Shown: positions 1-5,840 of the stretch, one piece after another
Layout: every line of letters begins with the position of its first letter
How positions within the stretch are numbered: the first letter of the stretch is position 1
Source of the DNA: Anaerolineae bacterium
GTDB taxonomy: Bacteria; Chloroflexota; Anaerolineae; Aggregatilineales; Phototrophicaceae
Assembly: GCA_028284565.1 (NCBI GenBank)
Contig: JANQRM010000637.1
Span: 1 to 6,249, forward strand
Reading direction: 5' to 3'
Length of the DNA: 6,249 nucleotides
Notes under the pieces: generated by a model
Database searches by the model: none
Seen by the model: only the letters and a program-made list of their open reading frames with translations
What the model was told of the DNA's origin: nothing
Made by a program: the position numbers and the translations under genes

Positions 1-308
1 TCTGAGTTGCCTACTTGAATGGTTGGGAAGGCTCCACCATCAATCGACAGTGCCGCGATGTCGCGCTCACGGTCATAACTCAACACGGTGGCATCGTAGA
101 GCGTATCATCCGGTAGCATGACTGCGAGATTGTTGCGTACCCGATGGTGGTCGAGGATGACATGAGCGTTGGTGATAACCAATCCATCTTCATGCCAGAT
201 TGTGCCTGCACCGATATTACCTTCATCACTGCGAATTTGGACTAAACTTTGCCGAACATCCGCAATTGTTTCTGCCATTGCATTGTTCAGGTCTTGCCAT
301 GTGGTCAT
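1..308 (-). CDS. Trypsin-like (HtrA/S1C-type) serine protease, N-terminal part, cut by the window edge
   Basis: This partial gene starts at ATG 308-306 and stays open to position 1, so 102 codons are visible and the C-terminal half is missing. An AGAGG ribosome-binding site lies about 7 nt upstream. The visible part matches the first half of a chymotrypsin-fold HtrA protease. The catalytic histidine is His49 in an ITNAHV motif, and the catalytic aspartate is Asp83 in RERDIAAL. The nucleophile serine would lie beyond the window. No signal peptide or membrane segment is seen at the N-terminus, so a cytoplasmic location is inferred. It aligns without large gaps to the upstream protease (371-1330): both begin with a short helix containing an AMAE motif and both place the catalytic His at residue 49, so they look like tandem duplicates. 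It is probably co-transcribed with that gene. Whether it has a PDZ domain cannot be seen. Confidence 0.85.
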   Translation of the reverse strand, partial: MTTWQDLNNAMAETIADVRQSLVQIRSDEGNIGAGTIWHEDGLVITNAHVILDHHRVRNNLAVMLPDDTLYDATVLSYDRERDIAALSIDGGAFPTIQVGNS

Positions 309-325
309 GTTTTCGCCTCTTCTAT

Positions 326-353
326 GTAAGAGCGAACAGCTGTCCGCCCTTAC
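326..353 (-). repeat. 28-bp palindromic intergenic repeat, copy 1
   Basis: Read on the minus strand this is GTAAGGGCGGACAG followed by CTGTTCGCTCTTAC. It folds on itself over all 14 pairs if two G-U pairs are allowed (positions 6/23 and 10/19 of the repeat). It sits in the 62-bp gap between the two protease genes. There is no U-tract after it, so it is not a standard intrinsic terminator. Its arms match those of the palindrome at 2630-2659, while the centre differs. Confidence 0.8.
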
Positions 354-370
354 TTGTCTTGTGGTTGTTA

Positions 371-1330
371 CTATTCACGCTCGGCGATGGTGACATTGAC
401 ATCTTGTGTCTTGCCGCCACGGACTATCGAGACGGGAACTTCGCTCCCTACACGACTGCCCACCAAGAGCATCAGCAATTCGTCGAGGTGTTCGACAGCG
501 TTGCCATCAAGGGCGGTCACGATGTCTCCTACGAGAATGCCACCTTTTTGCGCAGGACTATCGGCTTCAACAGAGACGACGAGCAAGCCTGTTTCTTGGT
601 CGAGGGATTCGGCAACATTATCGGGCAGGCGGGCAGGTTGCAGACCGACTCCCAGATAACCGCGCTTCATCTTGCCATGTTCCATCAAGGACTCAGCCGA
701 TGCGCGAATAGTGGTGAGGGGTATTGCCATACTCACACCACGCGCAAAACCAGAAGTGTTAATCCCATGCACTTTGCCATCCCCACTGACGAGCGGTCCG
801 CCAGAAAAGCCGGGGTACATAGCGACATCCGTTTGAATATAGCCATCCATCAATGCACCACCGAACATCATACGCCGACGATGGAAGCGTCGATGCCCTC
901 TGCCACGTCCGGGACGACCTTTGCGCTTGGGTTTGCGTTCTACACGTCCGACAAGTGCGCTGGCGACACCAAGAGTCGCTTGGACTTGTTTGCCGGGACG
1001 ACCCAATGCCAAGACGAGATGCCCGACCTTGAGTGCGTCATCATCTGCCCAGGGTGCAGGGGATAATGTACTATCGGTTTTCAACACTGCGAGGTCATTA
1101 TGTGGGTCACGTCCGACAAGATCGGCTTTGACTTCTGAGCCATCATGCAGACCAATGGTAATGCCTTCTTCTTTTTCGACGACATGGTGCGCGGTCACGA
1201 TCGTATTTTCTGACCAAACCACGCCAGTTGCAGGAAGACGACGGCGCGCCTCCACGCGGACGATGCTGGGGCTGAGCGATTCGACTGCTTCTGCCATGGC
1301 ATCGGAGAGATTTTTCAGTATCTCAGACAA
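371..1330 (-). CDS. HtrA-like serine protease with one PDZ domain, no export signal, polybasic insert
   Basis: This 319-residue protein belongs to the HtrA/Deg (S1C) family: a trypsin-fold protease that cleaves misfolded or regulatory proteins, with a PDZ domain that binds C-termini of substrates. The triad is visible: His49 (in VTAHHVV), Asp79 (in DPHNDLAVLK) and Ser176 (in GFSGGPL). The PDZ domain spans about residues 222-317 and carries a GYLGV carboxylate-binding loop at 224-228. No signal peptide or transmembrane helix is present, unlike classical DegP or DegS, so I infer a cytoplasmic enzyme. An unusual Arg/Lys/Gly-rich insert at about 129-153 (14 of 25 residues basic) lies in the loop just before the serine-containing segment. 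The start is taken as TTG 1330 because a strong AAGGAG site lies 7 nt upstream and the N-terminus then aligns with the downstream paralogue. In-frame starts at 1381 (TTG) and 1372 (ATG) are possible but lack such a site. TAG ends the gene at 371. A smaller paralogous reading frame follows 62 bp downstream. Confidence 0.9.
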   Translation of the reverse strand: MSEILKNLSDAMAEAVESLSPSIVRVEARRRLPATGVVWSENTIVTAHHVVEKEEGITIGLHDGSEVKADLVGRDPHNDLAVLKTDSTLSPAPWADDDALKVGHLVLALGRPGKQVQATLGVASALVGRVERKPKRKGRPGRGRGHRRFHRRRMMFGGALMDGYIQTDVAMYPGFSGGPLVSGDGKVHGINTSGFARGVSMAIPLTTIRASAESLMEHGKMKRGYLGVGLQPARLPDNVAESLDQETGLLVVSVEADSPAQKGGILVGDIVTALDGNAVEHLDELLMLLVGSRVGSEVPVSIVRGGKTQDVNVTIAERE

Positions 1331-1337
1331 GTTGGTT

Positions 1338-1343
1338 CTCCTT
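1338..1343 (-). promoter_or_regulatory. Shine-Dalgarno site that sets the TTG start of the HtrA-like gene
   Basis: AAGGAG on the minus strand, followed by a 7-nt spacer and TTG at 1330-1328. This near-ideal site favours TTG 1330 over the in-frame upstream codons at 1381 and 1372. Confidence 0.75.
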
Positions 1344-1468
1344 TTCCTGTTTTGATGCTGAAATTGTCTCATAAAGGGCAAGCTAGCTACATCCCGCTTG
1401 TGTGTAGGGGATGCCTAACCAAATGGGTAGGGTTGACTGATTTTTAGGCTACGTTCGTGCATCGGAAG

Positions 1469-1498
1469 TTCCCTTTCGTGCGTAGAGTCTTGTATAAT
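1469..1498 (+). promoter_or_regulatory. Candidate sigma70-type promoter for the 1530-2144 gene
   Basis: A perfect TATAAT -10 box lies at 1493-1498, about 32 bp before the start codon. The best -35 is only a weak TTCCCT at 1469-1474 with an 18-bp spacer. The heptamer TTCGTGC occurs at 1454-1460 and again at 1475-1481, overlapping this region. The remainder of the 199-bp gap (1331-1529) shows no further gene, and I could not identify a convincing minus-strand promoter for the protease gene. Confidence 0.5.
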
Positions 1499-1529
1499 GA
1501 ACAAAACACAGCCTGAAGGTCATGCCTGA

Positions 1530-2144
1530 ATGAATCAAGATACGCTGACAAAACTTGCCATTATTGTCATCGGCACGATTATTGCCATTTTCGCACTGAA
1601 TATCGCACTGAATCTCATCTCGACCATTTTGCCTTTACTGGTAATCATCGCAGGGGCTTGGTTAGGGTTTCGCTGGTTGCGGAGTGAAAGCGAACTCTCA
1701 CCTACAGAGGAACTCCAAAAGGGTGCAACAGACTTCATGAATCGGTCGAGGCAGGGATCATTTTTATTACGCAATGCGCTTCGGGTGACAGGCTTATTCT
1801 CTCGGCGAGGAGGAAATGACCAAAAAGCAGAGGATGTGGTTCAGGGAGAAGCGACGATTGTGGAGAAAGAAGCCGAAGTTGTTGAAGAATCCACAGATGT
1901 TGTGTCCGTTGAAACAGAGGCTGTTGACGACACAACCACAGACGTGGCAGATGAAGAAACTAGCGATGAGTCCGTAGAAGCAAAAAGATCCCCAGAAGCT
2001 ATTTTGGATGAGGCACAATTTGAAGATAAGCTCCGTCGATTGGAAGAGCAGGCACAAGAAAAACCCACAGTCACGGATGACGTGTTGTCGCAGATTGAGG
2101 AACGCAAGCGTCGGCTGGGGAATAGTGGGGCAGAGGCGGAGTAA
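1530..2144 (+). CDS. Membrane-anchored acidic protein of unknown function
   Basis: I do not recognise a family for this 204-residue protein. Residues 8-50 are strongly hydrophobic and probably form a helical hairpin of two membrane segments (about 8-27 and 31-50). A short basic stretch follows (about 72-93, rich in Arg), which fits a positive-inside cytoplasmic flank. Residues about 100-152 are dominated by Glu, Asp, Val, Thr and Ser and are likely disordered. Residues about 155-196 have a charged, helix-forming pattern with a possible coiled coil (KLRRLEEQ, IEERKRRL). The likely design is a membrane anchor displaying a flexible cytoplasmic tail. The ATG at 1530 has an AAGG site about 10 nt upstream and a TATAAT box about 32 bp upstream. 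The gene is divergent from the protease gene and convergent with the small gene at 2152-2598, with only 7 bp between the two stop codons. No terminator is evident at its 3' end. Confidence 0.75.
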   Translation: MNQDTLTKLAIIVIGTIIAIFALNIALNLISTILPLLVIIAGAWLGFRWLRSESELSPTEELQKGATDFMNRSRQGSFLLRNALRVTGLFSRRGGNDQKAEDVVQGEATIVEKEAEVVEESTDVVSVETEAVDDTTTDVADEETSDESVEAKRSPEAILDEAQFEDKLRRLEEQAQEKPTVTDDVLSQIEERKRRLGNSGAEAE

Positions 2145-2176
2145 GTAGTGGTTAGTTATTGGTTGTTAGTGCTGAG
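2144..2176. repeat. TTAG-rich degenerate repeat
   Basis: Positions 2149-2170 read as two imperfect units, TGGTTAGTTAT and TGGTTGTTAGT, in which GTTAGT recurs 14 bp apart (2151-2156 and 2165-2170). Similar G/T-rich TTAG strings are common between genes in some cyanobacteria and Chloroflexota (recollection, not checked). Here it sits directly after the stop at 2144 and supplies the last codons of the gene on the other strand. Confidence 0.45.
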
Positions 2177-2598
2177 TAGCTTTCAGTTGGTATGTTGTGT
2201 GGCGATAACATTTTCAATAATTTATTCCTATTCAAAATAATATAACCCCAAATACCAATGATCACTGTCGAACTAAATATCACTGAATTAATGGTTGACC
2301 TTTTTGGTTCAAGTATCATCAAGAGGCTAGCTAGAATAATCCACAAAACGACTATGCCTTGGTATAAAATTGCTTGATTTAGGGCAGTGGTGATCTTAAT
2401 CGTATTGTTATCAACTCCTAAAATAAACTCGCATGTTGCGAAAAGAAAAATTCCTCTACCAATTTTCCATTTAACTTGAATTCCATCCTGAATATCTGTC
2501 AAATAAAAACCCGTATGCTTATTGACGATTGCTTTATAAGCATCTAAGTTCACAGGTGTTTGATAGCTAACAGTTTTTTGAACTTTGAAGAAGAACAT
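2152..2598 (-). CDS. Small hypothetical membrane protein in an AT-rich island
   Basis: I do not recognise this 148-residue protein. The first half (about 1-75) is a mixed hydrophobic/polar domain with a pattern suggestive of beta strands, ending in an IKITTAL segment. It is followed by two probable transmembrane helices (about 78-96 and 103-123) and a short polar tail. The reading frame extends upstream to a GTG at 2658, but that codon lies inside the palindromic repeat, so I chose ATG 2598, the first ATG. Its ribosome-binding site is poor. A TACAAT box at 2628-2623 on this strand could be its -10, without a good -35. Base composition sets it apart: about 33% GC over 2221-2580 by hand count, while neighbouring genes are near or above 50%. 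The final codons come from the TTAG-rich repeat. Recent acquisition, or a decaying gene with low constraint, are both possible. It is likely a real gene because the frame is intact with a plausible topology. Confidence 0.6.
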   Translation of the reverse strand: MFFFKVQKTVSYQTPVNLDAYKAIVNKHTGFYLTDIQDGIQVKWKIGRGIFLFATCEFILGVDNNTIKITTALNQAILYQGIVVLWIILASLLMILEPKRSTINSVIFSSTVIIGIWGYIILNRNKLLKMLSPHNIPTESYSALTTNN

Positions 2599-2629
2599 CT
2601 TATGGAATAGGCAGTCAGCTAGATTGTAA

Positions 2630-2659
2630 TGTAGGAGCGATTCGCGAATCGCCCCCACA
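2630..2659 (-). repeat. 30-bp palindromic intergenic repeat, copy 2
   Basis: On the minus strand this reads TGTGGGGGCGATTCG followed by CGAATCGCTCCTACA. The central 16 bp (2637-2652) is a perfect palindrome, and the full 30 nt pairs with two G-U wobbles. It starts 17 bp after the stop of the R3H ATPase gene (2677). Arms GT..GGGCG and CGCTC.TAC are shared with the repeat at 326-353. No U-tract follows, so any termination or mRNA-protecting role for the upstream operon is only a possibility. Confidence 0.8.
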
Positions 2660-2676
2660 AGATGAATATCATCGGA

Positions 2677-4278
2677 CTACAACGAATTATCGAAAATCCG
2701 CACGAAGCGTTGGGGTTCGTTGCCCAGACTCTCGGAATTTAATTGGGCGCGTTGTGCCATCTTGTGTTGCTTGCGCCGAATCATGGACTCTTGTGGAGTC
2801 AAATCCACTGCTGATTCACCGGATCGAATCCGCATGATGGCGCGTTCTGCTTCAATCAGCGCACTTCCATAGGAGTCTGGCTTTGCCTGTTTGCTATTGT
2901 TTAGCTTGAACAAATCCACCAAGAAGTTTTCCATCTGGGAGACGGTGTTCGCGCGTAAGACATAGACGGACATCCCGCGACGTTCTGCGTCGTTAATCAG
3001 ACGTGGACGACGACGATAGTTGGTCTTCACAGTGACGACGGCTTGCGCCTTGCCAAAATCATCTGTGATATCCAGCGGAACGCGCAGACGCTTCGCCGCT
3101 TGTTGTAGGCGGTTGCGAGCGACACCATAGGGATACACACTCATGGACTCTAAATCACTGCGGTCAATATCATGGTAGAGGCTGTCTCCGTTTCGGCTTT
3201 GTCCACGATTGCCCTTGACCATACGGATATTGTCGTCACTGGCTTCCTCGCGGGTGTTGTTGGCGCGTGTATCCAACTCCGGTTGATAGGATTCGATATG
3301 AATATCTCCTGAACCGTCCCGTGTGCGGATTTCCACAGGTAGAGGCTTACGACGCAGAATGCCATCCACAGCCGCCGCGACATCTTCATGAATCACCAGC
3401 TTATCGCGGGTTTGAATTTCAATCAGAATATCAAATGTTGGCGGTGAGCGACGTTCTAACACAGTTTTTTGTGTCCCGCGACGACGGGCTTCCTCATCAG
3501 ATAGGGTAACGGATTCAATCCCACCCACCAAATCAGACAAGGTTGGATTGAGTAAGAGATTTTCGAGGGTATTCCCATGGGCGGTGCCGATGAGTTGAAC
3601 CCCGCGTTCTGCTATGGTTCGTGCCGCCATCGCTTCGAGTTCCCGCCCGATTTCGTCAATGATGATGACTTCTGGGTTGTGATTCTCGACCGCTTCAATC
3701 ATCACCTCGTGTTGGCGTTCTGGATGGCTCACTTGCATCCGACGGGCATGGCCGACCGCGGGATGGGGAACATCACCATCGCCACCGATTTCGTTGGAGG
3801 TATCCACAATCACCACACGCTTCTTGTCGGAGCGAACCCGTGCCGCTTCCCGTAGCATAGTCGTTTTGCCCACACCGGGCGGTCCGACGAGTAGGACGTT
3901 CTGCCCCGATTCGATCAGTTCTTCGATGATGTCGATTGTGCCGTAGACTGCCCGCCCCACACGGCAAGTCAGCCCAACAATTTCGCCCCGCCGATTACGA
4001 ATCGCGGAGATTCGGTGCAGGGTGCGTTCCATGCCTGCTCGATTATCAGCATCAAAATCGCCCACCGCATTGACAATCATATCCAAGTCGTCTGTGGTGA
4101 CTTCATCTTCTGATAAGTTGATTTCGCCATTCACAAAGCGCGCGGTTGGCACACGACCCAAATCCAAGACCACTTCGAGTAGGTCGTTGGTCTCTCCATA
4201 GTCGTCTAGGGCTTGATTAATGTGCGGGGGTAGGACACGCTTCAGAACGTCGATGTTATCTGTTATGCGTTGTTCCAT
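2677..4278 (-). CDS. Ycf45/SpoIIIAA-type ATPase with C-terminal R3H nucleic-acid-binding domain
   Basis: This 533-residue P-loop ATPase has the full Ycf45-like architecture. An N-terminal region (about 1-110) precedes the ATPase core. Walker A is GPPGVGKTT at 132-140, with Lys138 and Thr139. A DTSNEIGG segment lies at 159-166, and Walker B is VIIIDEIG at 204-211, with Asp208 and Glu209. A GTAHGNTLENL stretch follows at 231-241. After a polar, probably disordered linker (about 332-375) comes a second conserved domain (about 380-455, beginning VYPYGVARNRL). The C-terminal R3H domain (about 465-530) shows Arg501 and His505 in R-x3-H spacing and ends SLGNEPQRFVRIF, as in R3H proteins that bind single-stranded nucleic acid. 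Related SpoIIIAA proteins are sporulation secretion-type ATPases without R3H. No sporulation genes are nearby. The cellular role of the R3H form is not established. It is expected in the cytoplasm. Its ATG overlaps the 3' end of the GNAT-like gene by 16 bp, with no well-spaced ribosome-binding site, so translational coupling is likely. Confidence 0.92.
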   Translation of the reverse strand: MEQRITDNIDVLKRVLPPHINQALDDYGETNDLLEVVLDLGRVPTARFVNGEINLSEDEVTTDDLDMIVNAVGDFDADNRAGMERTLHRISAIRNRRGEIVGLTCRVGRAVYGTIDIIEELIESGQNVLLVGPPGVGKTTMLREAARVRSDKKRVVIVDTSNEIGGDGDVPHPAVGHARRMQVSHPERQHEVMIEAVENHNPEVIIIDEIGRELEAMAARTIAERGVQLIGTAHGNTLENLLLNPTLSDLVGGIESVTLSDEEARRRGTQKTVLERRSPPTFDILIEIQTRDKLVIHEDVAAAVDGILRRKPLPVEIRTRDGSGDIHIESYQPELDTRANNTREEASDDNIRMVKGNRGQSRNGDSLYHDIDRSDLESMSVYPYGVARNRLQQAAKRLRVPLDITDDFGKAQAVVTVKTNYRRRPRLINDAERRGMSVYVLRANTVSQMENFLVDLFKLNNSKQAKPDSYGSALIEAERAIMRIRSGESAVDLTPQESMIRRKQHKMAQRAQLNSESLGNEPQRFVRIFDNSL

Positions 4279-5252
4279 ATAGACTCGTCTTTTTCCTCTT
4301 GGTTAGCTTCTGATGTAATGAAGCTGACAGGTGGCACGGTGCTGGTAATCCGTTTCCCGACCTTCATGGGTGCGAAATTGGTTTGCCGCACACCTGCGGT
4401 CAAGTGTTTCACCATCACGGCTTGCTCGACCCATGCCTCAAATTGCAAATCGTGCATTGTATTTTCCAACCACGCTTGATAGCCCTGAATACAGACATAG
4501 GTCGGGACTTTGCGGGTTTGTTCAATCTGCCGAATAGCAACTTGCAGGATGTCGACTGCCTCGGTCATCACATCAGGATGTACATAGGGAATAAGATAGA
4601 CACCTTGATTCCCTGCCGAATAAGCGATATAGGCTTCGACACGACCGTTTTTGCGATAGACCCAACCGGCCATGTCGCTGGATGGCATCATGACGGTTTG
4701 GAGCATCTTGGGAATAATGGCACTGGTAAGTGACCAGATTCCCTGCCTGTCATTAGAAACCTCCTGAGTCAGTTCAATCGTTGGTGCAGTGTCTTTAGCT
4801 GTTTCGATGAGGTCATGTCGCCAGATGGTCTGCCGACTATAGACCGCAAAACCTGCGTGACGCATCGTCTCAAACAAGCTATCAGTTTGTTCGACCTCGG
4901 CGATGAGATTGTATGCGCCGTGTTTGCCGGCTTCCCGTGCCATGGCATCTAAAATATGAAGCCAGACGGTATTGTCCTCTGTCTCTTCTTCTGTCGGTGC
5001 CAGATATACAATGTGGGCATTATCTTCTTCCGATTGATAGCGAAATTGCCCAACAACGGATTGATTATCTGAGCGACTGACAAGGGTATAGAGACTACGA
5101 GGGAAGAGGATGCTCGATAACAAGGCGGTATTCGCACCCCGCGCGTCTTGTGTCAGTCCCAATTCACTATGGAGGACTGTGCCACGCTTCAGACGGAACA
5201 TCAGCGGAATATCCGCTAATTTGACCGAATGGGTATCGGTTTGTGTCTGCAT
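4263..5252 (-). CDS. Tandem GNAT-like (acetyltransferase-fold) protein, upstream partner of the R3H ATPase
   Basis: This 329-residue protein looks like two GNAT-fold modules in tandem. The first (about 8-146) opens with SVKLADIPLMFRL and ends GAYNLIAEVEQT, then MRHAGFAVYSRQTIWR, the pattern of GNAT strands 4-6. The second (about 165-285) repeats this layout more weakly, with GRVEAYIAYS and a closing LQFEAWVEQAVMVKHL. A clear acetyl-CoA pyrophosphate loop (Q/R-x-x-G-x-G/A) is not visible in either half, so catalysis is uncertain and a degenerate binding fold is possible. The C-terminal tail (about 286-329) is polar. The reading frame extends to ATG 5378, but I prefer ATG 5252: a strong promoter with TACAAT lies between the two, GAGG lies 11 nt upstream, and a GNAT domain normally begins within about ten residues of the start. 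The stop overlaps the ATPase start by 16 bp, so the two genes form an operon. Its substrate is unknown. Confidence 0.8.
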   Translation of the reverse strand: MQTQTDTHSVKLADIPLMFRLKRGTVLHSELGLTQDARGANTALLSSILFPRSLYTLVSRSDNQSVVGQFRYQSEEDNAHIVYLAPTEEETEDNTVWLHILDAMAREAGKHGAYNLIAEVEQTDSLFETMRHAGFAVYSRQTIWRHDLIETAKDTAPTIELTQEVSNDRQGIWSLTSAIIPKMLQTVMMPSSDMAGWVYRKNGRVEAYIAYSAGNQGVYLIPYVHPDVMTEAVDILQVAIRQIEQTRKVPTYVCIQGYQAWLENTMHDLQFEAWVEQAVMVKHLTAGVRQTNFAPMKVGKRITSTVPPVSFITSEANQEEKDESIWNNA

Positions 5253-5319
5253 AGGCGATTGAACCTCAATTCTCTGCGGCTCCGATAATGACCTAGCACT
5301 ACCAAAGTTCGCTGTGATT

Positions 5320-5348
5320 ATTGTATCACTAGGGATGGTTTTCAACAA
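5320..5348 (-). promoter_or_regulatory. Sigma70-like promoter, proximal, for the GNAT-R3H ATPase operon
   Basis: On the minus strand, TTGTTG (5348-5343), a 17-bp spacer and TACAAT (5325-5320) form a good promoter. TG one base before the -10 makes it an extended -10 type. The expected start of transcription near 5312 leaves about a 60-nt leader before ATG 5252. Confidence 0.65.
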
Positions 5349-5406
5349 TGTTGTTTGGTTAACATTCTTAACCCCCATTCACACGATAAGATACTGCGAT
5401 AATGAT

Positions 5407-5435
5407 AGCATACGTGAAAAATTGGGCAAAATCAA
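5407..5435 (-). promoter_or_regulatory. Sigma70-like promoter, distal, for the same operon
   Basis: TTGATT (5435-5430), a 17-bp spacer and TATGCT (5412-5407) lie on the minus strand. It would produce a leader including the alternative ATG 5378. Directly upstream, a 10-bp direct repeat (GGGTCAT at 5444-5450 and 5454-5460) abuts the -35 side and could be an activator site. Confidence 0.5.
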
Positions 5436-5440
5436 GCCTT

Positions 5441-5461
5441 AAAGGGTCATAATGGGTCATA
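5441..5461. repeat. 10-bp tandem direct repeat beside the distal promoter
   Basis: AAAGGGTCAT and AATGGGTCAT follow each other directly, differing at one position. The 10-bp period places both on one face of the helix, 5 bp upstream of the -35 box at 5430-5435. This is the arrangement of sites for OmpR/PhoB-type regulators, but the regulator cannot be named. Confidence 0.45.
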
Positions 5462-5469
5462 TACTCGTA

Positions 5470-5501
5470 AATAAAAAAGGTGGACTGCAACATCCACCTT
5501 T
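5470..5501 (-). terminator. Intrinsic terminator after the small membrane protein gene
   Basis: On the minus strand a perfect 9-bp stem AAAGGTGGA/TCCACCTTT (5501-5493 and 5484-5476) encloses an 8-nt loop and runs into TTTATTTA. It lies 16 bp after the stop codon of the 5517-5792 gene. It isolates that gene from the GNAT operon promoters downstream. Confidence 0.85.
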
Positions 5502-5516
5502 GGTTAATTTGACTAA

Positions 5517-5792
5517 TTATGAATCGGATTTACCATCGCCGACAGTATTTTCTAAAACTCGCGCATAGATGAAATAAACGATGATGGCAAGCACACCGAC
5601 TACGACGCTATACAGTATGGCATTCCCTAAGAAATCGGTGATGGGTGGTGTGTTGACTTCGACCCCTTCTTGAATATTGCTAGTAGCGGCGACAGGTGCG
5701 AGAATGCTCACCAAAAAGGTCACGACGACGAGAACGACCAATCCATAGCGGAATAAGCGTAAACGTCCCTGAATATCACTTTGTTCTATCAT
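5517..5792 (-). CDS. Small two-helix membrane protein, unknown function
   Basis: I do not recognise a family for this 91-residue protein. A basic N-terminal segment (QGRLRLFRYG, about 8-17) precedes a first hydrophobic helix (about 16-37). A short polar loop (about 38-55, with EGVEVNTPPITD) leads to a second helix (about 57-77) and a polar, acidic tail. Positive-inside charge suggests both ends are cytoplasmic, with the loop outside. The first helix plus its AATS end also resembles a signal peptide, but the retained second helix argues for a membrane protein. ATG 5792 has a GGGGA stretch about 7 nt upstream, and a TATAAT box lies about 50 bp upstream. With its own promoter and a strong terminator at 5470-5501 it appears to be a single-gene unit, divergent from the secreted protein gene at 5970. 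Confidence 0.75.
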   Translation of the reverse strand: MIEQSDIQGRLRLFRYGLVVLVVVTFLVSILAPVAATSNIQEGVEVNTPPITDFLGNAILYSVVVGVLAIIVYFIYARVLENTVGDGKSDS

Positions 5793-5840
5793 GTGGTTTT
5801 CCCCAATACTAATTGGACACTGTGTGTAAAGGCTGTCATT

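Noticed and set aside
200..1066. A long open frame (288 codons) on the plus strand opposite the protease genes
   Set aside because: It is antisense to an unmistakable HtrA-like protein, spans both protease genes and the palindrome between them, has a cysteine- and histidine-rich composition without domain features, and has no good ribosome-binding site.
1331..1381. Upstream in-frame TTG 1381 or ATG 1372 for the HtrA-like gene
   Set aside because: No ribosome-binding site precedes them, whereas TTG 1330 has AAGGAG at ideal spacing and gives the same N-terminal length as the paralogue.
1522..1533. Three-codon reading frame ATG CCT GAA TGA overlapping the 1530 start
   Set aside because: The AAGG site is only 2 nt from this ATG, too close for initiation. 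The overlap is probably chance.
1841..2107. Ser/Thr-rich open frame on the minus strand opposite the acidic protein
   Set aside because: Its composition is the complement of the acidic-tail codons. It lacks a start signal and the plus-strand gene has a good promoter.
2599..2658. GTG 2658 as the start of the small AT-rich gene
   Set aside because: The extra 20 codons are partly the palindromic repeat itself and have no ribosome-binding site. ATG 2598 is the more credible start.
2630..2659. The palindrome as an intrinsic terminator of the R3H ATPase operon
   Set aside because: The stem is strong but no U-tract follows on the minus strand, so I report it as a repeat.
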